This document shows positions 44,904 to 61,198 of a stretch of 64,000 nucleotides of DNA, one piece after another. A model generated the notes under the pieces. It did not search any database. It was given only the letters and a program-made list of their open reading frames with translations, and had not been told where the DNA came from. Each line of letters starts with the position of its first letter. Position 1 is the stretch's first letter. The stretch spans positions 6,450,001-6,514,000 of the forward strand of contig CM069765.1 in the NCBI GenBank assembly GCA_036169595.1, read 5' to 3'. The translations under genes were made by a program, and so were the position numbers. This stretch comes from Dictyostelium firmibasis (Eukaryota > Evosea > Eumycetozoa > Dictyosteliales > Dictyosteliaceae).

Positions 44904-45232
44904 TAAAAAAAAAAATCTACTATATAAACTATATATAAAAAAAAAAAAAAAAAGGGGGAGAGGGATTTCAAATGAATAATATAATTAATTTCAATTAAAA
45001 AAAGAAAAAAAAAAAAATTATGTAAGAAAATAAAAAAAAAAAATTTCTTTGTTTAAATTTTTATCAAAAAATAAATAATTTTTTTTTTGGGATCTTGTGA
45101 TTTTCAAAAACAATTTTCATCTTTTTTTTAATTTTTTTCATCTTTTTTTTTTTTTCTTTTTTTTTTTCTGAAAATAAAAAATTCATCAAATTTGTTTATT
45201 TAGCCCACAAACACCAAAAACACATTGATAAA
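44904..45232 (+). promoter_or_regulatory. G7 leader with G-rich block
   Basis: Starts with an A-run, then GGGGGAGAGGGATTTCAAAT (about 44954-44973), unusually G-rich for this window, then the usual leader (GGGATCTTGTGATTTTC, CCCACAAACACCAAAAACAC). The promoter core with GGGTGGGTGT is absent, so G7 may depend on the stump's promoter upstream. The same block precedes G10. Confidence 0.5.
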
Positions 45233-45455
45233 ATGTTAAATTTTAATAAGTACCATATATTTAGTTTGTTCTTTTTTTTACTTTTTTTTTCAAATATCAA
45301 TTGTCAAACCGATTGTATATATAAAGGTGCAGGTGATGGATATAACATAAACATAAATGCCTCTCAGCTTCAGAATTACAAGTTAGTATTTTTTTTTTTT
45401 TTTTTTTTTTTTTTTGCCCAAATTGTTAGCAATTTGCTAATTTCTTTTATTATTA

Positions 45456-45496
<41 letters not shown>

Positions 45497-45503
45497 TTTA
45501 TTA

Positions 45504-45565
<62 letters not shown>

Positions 45566-47914
45566 ATTATTATTATTATTATAATTATTATTTTTATTTG
45601 TAGGGCCAGTAATGGAAGTTATATATATACTGAATTTTTTTTCTATGATTACATGCGATTTATATTGGATTATTGTAACAATCCGAAGAATTGTGGTGGA
45701 TATAATCCAAATGCCTTACTATGTGGAATTCCTGTAAAAAACAATACTGAGGATCCTAATGATAGAAGTTGGATGGCACTTGGTAGTACAGAACCAAGGA
45801 ATGTTATTTATAGTGCAAGTGGGGTTAAGATATCATATGTATCATTATCTTACTATGAAGCATGTCAATCTCGTGTTAATTCAACTATACAATATAAATG
45901 TGATCCTAGTATTAATGGAGCAAACGCAATTGTGAATCGTGACCTTATAGGAACTTGTTTTATTGAACTCACAATCTACTCATCTTATTTTTGCCAAACA
46001 TGTCCAAACTGTCCAACTACACATGGTACATGTAATAAAATGAATGGTTGGTGTGATTGTGACGCCTACACCAAAGGTATAAATTGTGATCAATTGAATG
46101 TAAAGATATCATCGATTGTTGGTCCAACTAATATTGGTGGTATTGTTACAATATTTGGTGATTTTTCAAATATTTACACAAATCGTAATAGTATTAAAAT
46201 CAACATTGGGACTTTATCATGTAATAGTGTTAATTTCACTCCAAACACTTTACAAATTACATGTATCGTTGGAGCAGGTCAATCTTTTCAAAAAATGAAA
46301 TTTTCTGATGGGAATGGTCTAAGTTCAACATATGATGGATTTTATTATAAAGTTCTTTGTTCAAACGATTGTACACCAGGTGGCCGATGTAATGATACCA
46401 TTGGTACTTGTGTTTGCAATGATGAAGCTTTAGGTATCGATTGTAAAACATTAAATTTACAATTGACATCAGTCAATCAAACATTTGTAAGTGGTGGTCA
46501 AGTTTTCTTAAATGGTGATTTCTCAAAAGTCAATCATCTCGCTCTCAATGTTGAAATTGGAGGTCAGCAATGTATAGATCCAAAATTAAATTCTTTATTC
46601 ACAATATTGCAATGTAAAATTGGAGCTGGTGAAGGCATTAAAAATATTACAATAACCTCTGGTAAATTATCATTTACAAAGGATGGAGCATTCCAATATC
46701 AATATTATACATGTACAAATAGTTGTTCACCTCCACATGGTAGTTGTAATATATATAATGGCGAATGTATATGTGATAATGAAACTTTTGGTAATAATTG
46801 TCAATTTTTTCAATGTCCACTCAATTGCTCAACAGCATCGCGTGGTACTTGCGATGATAATACAGGTAAATGTATTTGTAACAATAAATATACTGGTGAT
46901 GCTTGTCAATTTATTCAATGTCCACTCAATTGCTCTACACCGTTACATGGTACTTGTGATGATAATACTGGTATTTGTGCTTGTGACAATAAATATAGTG
47001 GTGATGCTTGTCAATTTACTCTATGTCCCTTAAATTGTTCAGCACCACATGGTAATTGCGACCTAAACACTGGCATTTGTAGTTGTAACAATAAATATAG
47101 TGGTATTGGATGTGAAATTAACGAATGTCCACTTAACTGTTCAACACCTCATGGTACTTGTAATGTTAATACTGGCGTTTGTACATGTGATAATAAATAC
47201 AGTGGTAATGGATGTGAAATTAGCGAATGTCCACTTAACTGCTCAACGCCTCATGGTACTTGTAATGTTAATACTGGTATTTGCACATGTGACAATAAAC
47301 ATAGTGGTGATGGATGTGAAATTAGCGAATGTCCACTTAACTGCTCTCCACCAAATGGTACTTGTAATGTTAATACTGGTATTTGTACATGTGATAATAA
47401 ACATAGTGGTAATGGTTGTGAAATTACTGAATGTCCAGTTGGTTGTTCAACAAAACATGGAAGTTGTGATAGTAAGGTTGGTTTGTGTAAATGTGATACT
47501 CAAACCAAAGGATTGTTATGTGAAGAATCAAGATTATTAATAGAGTCAGCAGATTCAACCAATTCAAATGGTGGTACTACAACTATAATTGGTTATTTCG
47601 GTACTCCAACATTATTATTAATAATTAAAATAGGTGATTCAAATTGTACAAATATTAAAGTAATCAATGAAACAACATTGATGTGTGACATTGGTGAAGG
47701 TGATGGAATTCATAATGTCACCATTATTGATGATGATCTTTCATATACTGCTATCAACTTATTCCAATATATCAATCATAAAAAAGAAATCTCAAAAATA
47801 TCCGGAGGTGCCATCGCAGGTATAACGATTGGTTGTGTTGCAGGTATATCACTACTTGGTGCTGGTGGTTATTATCAATACAGAAGAAACAAAAAGGTTA
47901 AACTTTTTATATAA
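45233..47914 (+). CDS. G7: MRH-like/TIG/EGF receptor, 819 aa
   Basis: Exons 45233-45381 and 45604-47914; ten EGF modules. The most divergent head: NCGGYNPNALLCG, EDPNDRSW, GSTEPRNV and LSYYEACQSRVNS. The signal peptide region reads FSNINCQTDC instead of FSNVNSQT, shared with G10. The 222-bp intron is a multiple of three without a stop, so an unspliced message stays open and would insert a poly-isoleucine stretch. This is unique among the copies. Confidence 0.9.
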
Positions 47915-48439
47915 CAACATATTTATTTTATATATCAACAAATACAGATTTTTTTTTTAAAAAAAAAATCATATAAAATTTATTCAATAAAAAATTTAAA
48001 ATTTAAAAAATGACCAAGAGGTCCACCACAAAAAATAAAAAAATCATACGGTATTTGCAGAGAATTTTAGTAATAACATATTATATGAATGAAAGAGTAT
48101 TTGTGTATTTTTTAATTCATAGTTATCTTATTTAAAAAAAATAAAATTATCCTTTATAATTCCGATTTATCTGGAATTTTTACTAAAATTATTACTCAAA
48201 AAAAAAAAAAAAAAAAAAAAATAACCCAATAGAAAAATAAAAAAAAAAATTTCTTTGTTTAAATTTTTGTAATAATTTTTTTTGGGATCTTGTAGAGTTT
48301 TACCTTATCCAACTTTGGGATATCTATCTAATTTTTCAGCGGTCCTTGTTCGTCCAACAATTTTTTTTAAAAAAAAAAGAAATTATATTAAAAAATAGTA
48401 AAATTAAATCAGATTATTTTTTTTTCTTTTTCTTTTTAA
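47915..48439 (+). other. 3' flank of G7 and leader-like relic; alpha absent
   Basis: Standard flank, then the CCTTATCCAACTTTGGGATA block (about 48303-48357), which runs straight into the sequence that normally follows alpha. The alpha copy has been deleted here. Confidence 0.45.
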
Positions 48440-48690
48440 TTTCACAATAAAATTAAAAGAATATTCTGTGTTTGTCGAATTACAATTGGTTTGATTAAAT
48501 TTGAAATTTAGATTTTTAAATAAATCTTTCAGGCCATTTTCTATTGAATATAATATTGATTATTTAGTTTTTTTTTTCAATGATATAATATTTTTTTCCC
48601 TTTCCCTCATCATTATTCAAAGAATCACTTTTTACTTTAAATATAAAAATAATTATGAAACAAATATATAAATTCAATTGAATTTTTTCT
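48440..48690 (-). pseudogene. Truncated 5' end of a gene A paralogue (interval 7)
   Basis: Same extent as in intervals 3 and 6, with TCGAATTACAATTGGTTTGA in the exon 2 part. Confidence 0.65.
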
Positions 48691-48699
48691 TTTTTATTT

Positions 48700-48908
48700 T
48701 TTTTTTTTGAAACCTTTTTTTTTTAAAATTTTTTTTTTTTTTTTTTGGAGAGTTTTTTAGAAAAAAATTTGGGAACTATCAATCTGGTCGATTTTTTAGT
48801 TTTGGTGGCAGACCTCAAGGGTGGGTGTAACTTTTCTAATAATGTTTCTTTTTAATTATTTATTTTTCTAATAATTTTTTAAAAAAATTACAAAACTTTA
48901 TGAAAAAA
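48700..48908 (+). promoter_or_regulatory. Beta promoter copy, left half (interval 7)
   Basis: TTGGGAACTATCAATCTGGT, GGCAGACCTCAAGGGTGGGT, ending TTTATGAAAAAA (T in place of the A of TTAAG), a change shared with interval 9. Confidence 0.55.
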
Positions 48909-50791
48909 CTGTACACATAAAAAATTTTTTTTATTTTTTTATTTTTTTTATTTTTTTATTTTTTTTATTTTTTTTATACTTTTTTTTTTTATTATTAAAA
49001 TTTCATTTGTATTATTAAATAATACTTGTTTAAATTTGTTTTTCCAACAGTTTAAAATTTTAAAGTTCATTATAATTTAAAGAAACCCTTCGTGGCTATT
49101 CTTTAAATTGTTTGAATTATTTATTATTACAAAGGAACTACCATATTTATTATTATATATTTCCAAATTTAATAGTTTATATTTCTTATTGTACCCTTTG
49201 TGACTAACAATAAGGACTATAACCTTAATTAACTTGTATAAATATATAGAACTAGTATAAAATAATAATAATGAATGATACAGATACAACTTTTTTTCAC
49301 ATTTGGAGAAACTTTGTTATCAAAACCAAATATTACAATTTCTAGAGATTTAGATGGAAAATAGAAAAGAAAACAACTACCAACGATTAGAGAGTTTTTA
49401 TTAAATACTTTTTCAAAATTTACCAATTATAAATTAAAACAAGAAATTGTGCAAATTAGAATCAAGTAACATGCAACTCATCAATGATATTAATATAGTT
49501 CATGAATATAATCAACAATTGAACAAATCAGAATTAAAAATGGATTTCAGTACTGTTATCAAACATTGTGAAGAGTTTAAAATTGGAAAAGAGAATCATG
49601 GGTTTTCAATTGAAGAATTACGTAGTACCTGTAAAGGTAAATTCGATTCTACACCCTCATGATCGTGATGAAGAAGCAGGTGTATTGGATGATCATTATG
49701 AAGAGGCAGGAATATTGGATGATCGTGATGAAGAAGCAGGAGTATTGGATAGTGGTGGATAAGAGCTAGTAGCAGTAGCGGTGGTTGTGGTAGTGGTGAT
49801 ATTGGATGATCTTGATAAAGAAGCAGGAGTATTGGATGGTGGTGGATGAAAAGGTAGTAGTAGAAGTAGTATTGGTATTATTTAAATCAAATAGGTTTGT
49901 GAATTCAATATTTGACGATCTAAAAATGTATTACTGGGTGGTGCATCATCATCATTATCATATGAATAATTGAGATCTTCACTACAATTAAAATACAACC
50001 ATTTACAAATTGGTGATCAATTCTCTCAAAACCAATATCAAAATCAAAATCAAATCAAAATAATAATAATAATCAAAACTAAAACAATCCAGATGATGAC
50101 CAGGATGTCTACGAAGACGAAGACGAAGACGATGAAACAGAGATAGAAGATTGGGATGAGGAACTATTTGATCAATTGATGGTCGGTGTGATGGCTGTTT
50201 CTCAATGTATAATCACATGAAAAAGATCTCATCTAAATTTAATCGTGGTGAAATAGTAATGAAAACTAATCAAAGAGATGAATTTTTAGCCTCTTACAAT
50301 TCATCATTTAAATCTGAATATTCTATGGTACAAGATTTACAAGAACTTCATAAATTACTTCCAAGGTACAGCGAAACAACAAATGGTCAAATTGTTGGTG
50401 GTCATATTAGAAATTTCTTAAAACTATTAAAAGGTAAAGGTCCAAGTTCACAAAGGTACTCTGAGATATCGAAAGATTTAGCTGAATCGTTATATTACTA
50501 TGGTGGTAAAGCTGTTGTCAATATTATTAAATGTTGTGCATTTGGTGTAGATGAAGATAATGTTGTTATTGATACTCGAAACGCAAATTTGATATTACCT
50601 GGTCTTACTTCTATTATCGAAAGAACGCCAGTTGCAAACATTTATCCATCATTGGATGATTTAAAATCATTAGATGAACCTTTGTTTTCAAAATTTCCAA
50701 AGGATGAAAATGGTAAAGCAAAGGCCATTTTAGCTTTTGATGAAACTGAATTAGTGTATTCTCTTTAATGATTTTTACTGGACTCCTATGG
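48909..50791 (+). mobile_element. TIR element copy (interval 7)
   Basis: Left end CTGTACACATAAAA, right end CTGGACTCCTATGG without the terminal 50-bp duplication seen in intervals 3, 6 and 9. FHVWRN opening at about 49271 (reads FHIWRN here), a deletion inside the STVIKHCEEF ORF (49447-49662), EEAGVL repeats, an acidic region, and an intact 187-codon ORF. Confidence 0.65.
50205..50768 (+). CDS. 187-aa ORF of the TIR element (interval 7)
   Basis: Full-length frame close to the 43490 copy. It differs at LLPRYSE, GKGPSSQ and IIKCCAFG. The frame is maintained despite several replacements. Function not established. Confidence 0.45.
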   Translation: MYNHMKKISSKFNRGEIVMKTNQRDEFLASYNSSFKSEYSMVQDLQELHKLLPRYSETTNGQIVGGHIRNFLKLLKGKGPSSQRYSEISKDLAESLYYYGGKAVVNIIKCCAFGVDEDNVVIDTRNANLILPGLTSIIERTPVANIYPSLDDLKSLDEPLFSKFPKDENGKAKAILAFDETELVYSL

Positions 50792-51212
50792 AAAAAACTA
50801 TTAATGATCAATTCCTACCAAATCAAAGTATGACCAAAAATAAAATTTTATCCAATTGAATTGTTTTTTCTTTTACTTTTTATTTTTGCAATTAAATTGG
50901 AATTTTCTTTTTTTTTTTTTTTTAAACCTCTCAAATATAGTAATTAGAATTAATTTCAAATAAATAATATAGAAATTATTAATTTTAATTAAAAAAAAAA
51001 AAAAATTATGAAAGAAAATAAAAAAAAATTTCTTTGTTTAAATTTTTATCAAAAATAAATAATTTTTTTTTTATGATCTTGTGATTTTCAAAAACAATTT
51101 TCATCTTTTTTTTAATTTTTTTCATCTTTTTTTTTTTTTCTTTTTTTTTTTTTCTAAAAAAAACATCAAATTAGTTTTTTTAGCCTACAAACACCAAAAA
51201 CACATTGATAAA
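50792..51212 (+). promoter_or_regulatory. Beta promoter right half and G8 leader
   Basis: AAAAAACTATTAATGATCAA, ATCAAAGTATGACCAAAA, ATATAGTAATTAGAATTAAT, ATGATCTTGTGATTTTC and CCTACAAACACCAAAAACAC. Long leader type, as for G3 and G5. Confidence 0.5.
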
Positions 51213-54031
<2,819 letters not shown>

Positions 54032-54808
54032 CAACAATATTTATTTTATATATCAACACATACAGATTTTTTTTTTTTAAACAATACATATAAAATTTAT
54101 TCTATAAAAATTTAAATTTAGGTCTACCACAAAAAATAAAAAAATCATATAGTTTTGGCATAGAATTTTAGTAATAACATATTATTAAATGAAAGAGTAT
54201 TTGTCTATTTTTTAAAATCGTAGTTAATTATTTTATTTAAAAAAAAAATAAAAGAATCCTTTTATAATTCTAATTTATTTCGAACTTTTAGACATGAAAA
54301 TTAATTAATTAAAATATTTTTTTTATATTATCGAAAGTTATAATGAAGTATTATAGTTTGTTTTGTTTAGGAAATTGTTAATGTAATCACTACTGAAATC
54401 CTTTTGTTTTTTTAGTTAGATAATTTAGTTTTCAATAGACTTTTTTTTTTTTTTTTTGTTTTGTTTTGGTTTTTAGGGATCGAAATTATTGATTTTCTTG
54501 GTTTAAGTTGGGTATAAATTTTCTGATAATGTTTCTTTTAATTATTTATTTTTCTAGTAAAATTTTGTAAAATTACATGATTTTAAGAAAAAATTATCGA
54601 TGATCTTACTATGATAAAGAAAAATTTTTTAAAATAAAAGAATTTAAATTAAAAAAATAATAAAATTAAATCGGATTAATTTTTTTTCTTTTTCTTTTTT
54701 AATCTCACAATAAAATTAAAATTTTCATATTTTTTTTTTAGCCTCATAATTATATTAATTAAATTAATTTCAAATAAAATTTATAAATAAAATATTAATA
54801 ATTACTCA

Positions 54809-54844
<36 letters not shown>

Positions 54845-55234
54845 CCAATAAAAGTATGTCTAAAAATAAAATTTTATCCAATTGAATTATTTTTTTTTCT
54901 TTTACTTTTTTATTTTTGCAATTAAATTGGAATTTTCTTTTTTTTTTTTTAAACTATCAAATATAGTAATTAGAATTGATTTCAAATAAATAATATAATT
55001 TTATTTAAAAAAAAAAATTATGCAAGAAAATAAAAAAAAAATTTCTTTGTTTAAATTTTTATCAAAAAATAAATAATTTTTTTTTTGGGATCTTGTGATT
55101 TTCAAAAACAATTTTCATCTTTTTTTTAATTTTTTTCATCTTTTTTTTTTTTTTTTCTTTTTTTTTTTTCTAAAAAAAAAAAAAACATTAAATTTGTTTT
55201 TTTAGCCCACAAACACCAAAAACACATTGATAAA
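54032..55234 (+). other. Interval 8: 3' flank, alpha-like core and G9 leader, no TIR element
   Basis: The shortest interval. After the 3' flank, an alpha copy occupies about 54400-54620 (GTTAGATAATTTAGTTTTC, GGTTTAAGTTGGGTATAAAT, ATTTTAAGAAAAAATTATCG). Diverged AT-rich sequence and a long A run (about 54808-54841) follow, then the leader from CCAATAAAAGTATGTCTAAA on. Neither the gene A remnant nor the TIR element is present, so the interval 8 join arose by a deletion or from a different unit. Confidence 0.55.
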
Positions 55235-55442
55235 ATGTTAAATTTTAATAAGTACCATATATTTAGTTTGTTCTTTTTTTTACTTTTTTTTTCAAATGTC
55301 AATTGTCAAACCGATTGTATATATAAAGGTGCAGGTGATGGATATAACATAAACATAAATGCCTCTCAGCTTCAGAATTACAAGTTAGTATTTTTTTTTT
55401 TTTTTTTTTTTTTTTTTAGCAATTTGCTAATTTCTTTTATTA

Positions 55443-55498
<56 letters not shown>

Positions 55499-57818
55499 AT
55501 AATTATTATTTTTAGGGCCAGTAATGGAAGTAATATATATACTGAATTTTTTTTCTATAATTACATGCGATTTAAATTGGATTATTGTAATAATCCGAGG
55601 GATTGTGGTGAATATAATTTACCAAACTTACTATGTGGAATTCCTGTAAAAAACTATACTGAGAATTCTTTTGATAGAACTTGGATGGGATTTGATGGTA
55701 CAGAATCAAGGAATGTTAGTTATAGTGCAAGTGGGGTTTAGCTATCATATGTATCAATATTTCCCTATTATGTATGTGATTATGGTGTTCATTCAACTAT
55801 ACAATATAAATGTGATCCTAGTATTAATGGAGTAAACGCAACTGTGAATCATAACCTTATAGGAACTTGCTTTATTGAACTCACAATCTACTCATCTTAT
55901 TTTTGCCAAACATGTCCAAATTGTCCAACTACACATGGTACATGTAATCAAATGAATGGTTGGTGTGATTGTGACGCCTATACCAAAGGTATAAATTGTG
56001 ATCAATTGAATGTAAAGATATCATCGATTGTTGGTCCAACTAATATTGGTGGTATTGTTACAATATTTGGTGATTTTTCAAATATTTACACAAATCGTAA
56101 TAGTATTAAAATCAACATTGGGACTATATCATGTAATAGTGTTTATTTCACCCCAAGTACTTCACAAATTACATGTATCGTTGGAGCAGGTCAATCTTTT
56201 CAAAAAATGACATTTTCTGATGGGAATGGTCTAAGTTCAACATATGATGGTTTTTATTATAAAGTTCTTTGTTCAAACGATTGGTGGCCGATGTAATGAT
56301 ACCATTGGTACTTGTGTTTGCAATGATGAAGCTTTAGGTATCGATTGTAAAACATTAAATTTACAATTGACATCAGTCAATCATACATTTGTAAGTGGTG
56401 GTCAAGTTTTCTTAAATGGTGATTTCTCAAAAGTCAATCATCTCGCTCTCAATGTTGAAATTGGAGGTCAGCAATGTATAGATCCAAAATTAAATTCTTT
56501 ATTCACAATATTGCAATGTAAAATTGGAGCTGGTGAAGGCATTAAAAATATTACAATAACATCTGGTAAATTATCATTTACAAAGGATGGAGCATTCCAA
56601 TATCAATATTATACATGTCAAAATAGTTGTTCACCTCCACATGGCAGTTGTAATATATATAATGGCGAATGTTTATGTGATAATGAAACTTTTGGTAATA
56701 ACTGTCAATTTATTCAATGTCCACTCAATTGCTCAACAGCATCGCGTGGTACTTGTGATGGTAATACAGGTAAATGTATTTGTAACAATAAATATACTGG
56801 TGATGCTTGTCAATTTATTCAATGTCCACTCAATTGTTCGACACCGTTACGTGGTACTTGTGATGATAATACTGGTATTTGTGCTTGTGACAATAAATAT
56901 AGTGGTGATGCTTGTCAATTTACTCTATGTCCCTTAAATTGTTCAGCACCACATGGTAATTGCGACTTGAATACTGGTATTTGTAGCTGCAACAATAAAT
57001 ATAGTGGTATTGAATGTGAAATTAACGAATGCCCACTTAACTGTTCAACACCTCATGGTACTTGTAATGTTAATACAGGCGTTTGTACATGTGATAATAA
57101 ATATAGTGGTAATGGATGTGAAATTAGCGAATGTCCACTTAACTGTTCAACTCCTCATGGTACTTGTAATGTTAATACTGGTATTTGTACATGTGATAAT
57201 AAACATAGTGGTGATGGATGTGAAATTACTGAGTGTCCACTTAACTGCTCTCCACCAAATGGTACTTGTAATGTTAATACTGCTATTTGTACATGTGATA
57301 ATAAACATAGTGGTAATGGTTGTGAAATTACTGAATGTCCAGTTGGTTGTTCAACAAAACATGGAAGTTGTGATAGTAAGGTTGGTTTGTGTAAATGTGA
57401 TACTCAAACCAAAGGATTGTTATGTAAAGAATCAAGATTATTAATAGAGTCAGCAGATTCAACAAATTCAAATGGTGGTACTACAACTATAATTGGTTAT
57501 TTCGGTACTCCAACATCATTATTAACAATTAAAATAGGTGATTCAAATTGTACAAATATTAAAGTAGTCAATGAAACAACATTGATGTGTGACATTGGTG
57601 AAGGTGATGGAATTCATAATGTCACCATTATTGATGATGATCTTTCATATACTGCTATCAACTTATTCCAATATATCAATCATAAAAAAGAAATCTCAAA
57701 AATATCCGGAGGTGCTATCGCAGGTATAACCATTGGTTATGTTGCAGGTATATCACTACTTGGTGCTGGTGGTTATTATCAATACAGAAGAAACAAAAAA
57801 GTTAAACTTTTTATATAA
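55235..57818 (+). pseudogene. G9: disrupted MRH-like/TIG/EGF receptor gene
   Basis: Exons would be 55235-55383 and 55516-57818, with ten EGF modules. There is a premature stop where GGGGTTTAG replaces GGGGTTAAG (55739-55741, within YSASGVKLSY). An 8-bp deletion in the EGF 2 region (GATTGGTGGCCG at about 56280 in place of GATTGTACACCAGGTGGCCG) shifts the frame. The rest is intact, including TIG 3 and the membrane helix (GYVAGISL). Head patches are CGEYNLPNLLCG, ENSFDRTW and IFPYYVCDYGVHS. The low number of lesions implies recent inactivation. A truncated secreted head of about 125 residues could still be made. Confidence 0.85.
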
Positions 57819-58975
57819 CAACAATATTTATTTTATATATCAACACATACAGATTTTTTTTTTTTAAATAAAATCATATAAAATTTATTCTATAAAAATT
57901 TAAAATTTAAAAAATGACCAAGAGGTCTACCACAAAAAATAAAAAAATCATATGGTATTTGCAGAGAATTTTAGTAATAACATTTTATATGAATGAAAGA
58001 GTATTGGTGTATTTTTTAATTCATAGTTATCTTATTTAAAAAAAATAAAAGTATCCTTTTATAATTCTGATTTATCTGGAATTTTTACTAAATTTATTAC
58101 TCAAAAAAAAAAAAAAAAAAAAAAAAAAATAACCCAATAGAAAAATGAAAAAAAAAAATTTCTTTGTTTAAATTTTTGTAATAATTTTTTTTTTGGGATC
58201 TTGTAGAGTTTTTCCTTATCCAACTTTGGGATATTAATGTAATTTTTCAGCGGTCCTTATCCGTCCAACAATTTTTTTTATTTATCTCAATTATTTTAAT
58301 AAAAATCCATTGGTTAACATCAAATAATTAATAATAATAATTTTAAAAAATAAAAAAAAAATAAAAAAATAAAAATAAAAAAAAATAAAAAAATAAATTA
58401 TGATAAAATCGGTAAATCCTTTTTTTTATTAATTATTTTTAAATAACAATTTTTTTTTTTTTATTTTTTATAATGCATTCGATTGTCTATTTTTTTGTTA
58501 ATGAAAAAAATTGAAAATGTTTGTTTTTTGCTGTTTTTATTTTTTTTTTTGGTGGTGCAATTTTAATTTTTTTTTTGCAAGAATCTCAAAAAACAAGATA
58601 AAATTTGTTATTACTTTTGACTAAATTATACTTTTTATCAAAAAAAAAATTGTTATTTTAACATAATTTTATAAAATATAATGGAGCACTTTAGGGTTGA
58701 TGAATAGTATTTTTTTTTTATTATAAAATAAATATTTTTATTATTTATTTATTTATTTATTTATTTCCTGCTAACTATCAAAAAATTTAAAAAAAAAATA
58801 TAAATTACATTCAACAAAAAAAATTGTTATTTTAACATAATTTTAAAAAATATAATGGAGCACTTTAGGGTTGATGATAAATATTTTTTTTTATTATTAT
58901 GAAATAAATATTTTTATAAATAAAAAATAAAAAAAAAGAAATTAAATTAAAAAATAGTAAAATTAAAATCAGATT
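57819..58975 (+). other. 3' flank of G9, leader-like relic and tandem GAGCACTTTAGGG blocks
   Basis: Standard flank, the CCTTATCCAACTTTGGGATA block (about 58216), CCATTGGTTAACATCAAATA, and then two copies of a block with ATAATGGAGCACTTTAGGGT (about 58640-58735 and 58815-58915). Interval 6 has one such block. Alpha is absent. No coding sequence seen. Confidence 0.45.
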
Positions 58976-59145
58976 ATTTTTAAATAAATCTTTCAGGCCA
59001 TTTTCTATTGAATATAATATTGATTATTTAGTTTTTTTTTTTTATGATATAATATTTTTTTTTCCTTTCCTCATCATTATTCAAAGAATCACTTTTTACT
59101 TTAAATATAAAAATAATTATGAAACAAATATATAAATTCAATTGA
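58976..59145 (-). pseudogene. Truncated 5' end of a gene A paralogue (interval 9)
   Basis: Shorter than in intervals 3, 6 and 7: it begins at the TTTCAGGCC point in exon 2 and keeps intron 1 and eroded exon 1. Confidence 0.6.
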
Positions 59146-59363
59146 GTTTTTTCTTTTTTTTTTGAAACCTTTTTTTTATAAAATTTTTTTTTTTTTTTTT
59201 TGGAGAGTTTTTAGAAAAAAATTTGGGAACTATCAATCTGGTCGATTTTTTAGTTTTGGTGGCAGACCTCAAGGGTGGGTGTAACTTTTCTAATAATGTT
59301 TCTTTTTAATTATTTATTTTTCTAATAATTTTTTAAAAAAAATTACAAAACTTTATGAAAAAA
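59146..59363 (+). promoter_or_regulatory. Beta promoter copy, left half (interval 9)
   Basis: TTGGGAACTATCAATCTGGT, GGCAGACCTCAAGGGTGGGT and CTTTATGAAAAAA before the element. Confidence 0.55.
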
Positions 59364-61198
59364 CTGTACACATAAAAAATGGTACTTTTTTTTCAAATAA
59401 AAAAATTTAAATTTTTCAATTTTTTTATTTTTTTTATTTTTATTTTTTTATTTTTTTTTATTTTTTTTATATTATTAAAATTTCATTTGTATTAAATAAT
59501 ACTTGTTTAAATTTGTTTTTCCAACAGTTTAAAATTTTAAAGTTCATTATAATTTAAAGAAACCCTTCGTGACTATTCTTTAAATTGTTTGAATTATTTA
59601 TTATTACAAAGGAACTACCACATTTATTATTATATATTTCCAAATTTAATTTTTTATATTTCTTATTGTACGTTTGTGACTAACAATAAGGACTATAACT
59701 TTAATTAAGTTGTATAAATATATAGAACTAGTATAAAATAATAATAATTTAATGATACAGATACAACTTTTTTTCACGTTTGGAGAAACTTTGTTATCAA
59801 AAACCAAATATTACAATTTCTAGAGATTTAGATGGAAAAGAGAAAAGAAAACAACTACCAACGATTAGAGAATTTTTATTAAATACTTTTTCAAAATTTA
59901 CCAATTATAAATTAAAACAAGAAATTGTGCAAATTAGAATCAAGTAACATGCAACTCATCAATGATATTAATATAGTTCATGAATATAATCAACAATTGA
60001 ACAAATCGGAATTATATAAACTAAATTTAAAGATGCTGATGCTTAATGTTCAAATCTTTACGAACAAATGAAACAAGTTCAAATCAAATCGTTTGGTTTA
60101 TTATATTACTTGAATGCTCCACTTATTGCTTCTTTTGGTAAAAATGCTGCCGATACTCAATACCATCTCCCAGATTTATTAAAAATGGATTTCAGTACTG
60201 TTATCAAACATTGTGAAGAGTTTAAAATTGGAAAAGAGAATCATGGGTTTTCAATTGAAGAATTACGTAGTACCTGTAAAGGTAAATTCGATTCTACACC
60301 CTCATGATCGTGATGAAGAAGCAGGTGTATTGGATGATCATTATGAAGAGGCAGGAATATTGGATGATCGTGATGAAGAAGCAGGAGTATTGGATAGTGG
60401 TGGATAAGAGCTAGTAGCAGTAGCGGTGGTTGTGGTAGTGGTGATATTGGATGATCTTGATAAAGAAGCAGGAGTATTGGATGGTGGTGGATGAAAAGGT
60501 AGTGGAAGTAGTATTGGTATTATTTAAATCAAATAGATTTGTGAATTCAATATTTGACGATCCAAAAATGTATTACTGGGTGGTGCATCTCATCTAAATT
60601 TAATCGTGGTGGAATAGTAATGAAAACTAATCAAAGAGATGAATTTTTAGCCTCTTACAATTCATCATTTAAATTTGAATATTCTATGGTACAAGATTTA
60701 CAAGAACTTCATAAATTACTTCCAAGGCACAGCGAAACAACAAATGGTCAAATTGTTGGTGGTCATATTAGAAATTTCTTAAAACTATTAAAAGGTAAAG
60801 GTCCAGGTTCACAAAGGTACTCTGAGATATCGAAAGATTTAGCTGAATCGTTATATTACTATGGTGGTAAAGCTGTTGTCAATATTATTAAAGGTTGTGC
60901 ATTTGGTGTAGATGAAGATAATGTTGTTATTGATACTCGAAACGCAAATTTGATATTACCTGGTCTTACTTCTATTATCGAAAGAACGCCAGTTGCAAAC
61001 ATTTATCCATCATTGGATGATTTAAAATCATTAGATGAACCTTTGTTTTCAAAATTTCCAAAGGATGAAAATGGTAAAGCAAAGGCCATTTTAGCTTTTG
61101 ATGAAACTGAATTAGTGTATTCTCTTTAATGATTTTTACAAAAAACTATGAAACTGAATTAGTGTATTCTCTTAATGATTTTTACTGGACTCCTATGG
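59364..61198 (+). mobile_element. TIR element copy (interval 9)
   Basis: Left end CTGTACACATAAAA, right end CTGGACTCCTATGG with the 50-bp terminal duplication. Contains the FHVWRN opening, the STVIKHCEEF ORF (60068-60307) and EEAGVL repeats. The acidic/QNQN segment is deleted between GGTGGTGCAT and CTCATCTAAATTTAATC (about 60588), which removes the start of the 187-codon ORF. Confidence 0.6.
60588..61129 (+). pseudogene. N-terminally truncated copy of the 187-codon ORF (interval 9)
   Basis: From SSKFNRGGIVMKTNQRDEF to the usual DETELVYSL end in one frame. Its own start is lost; an unrelated in-frame ATG at 60554 precedes it. Confidence 0.55.
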
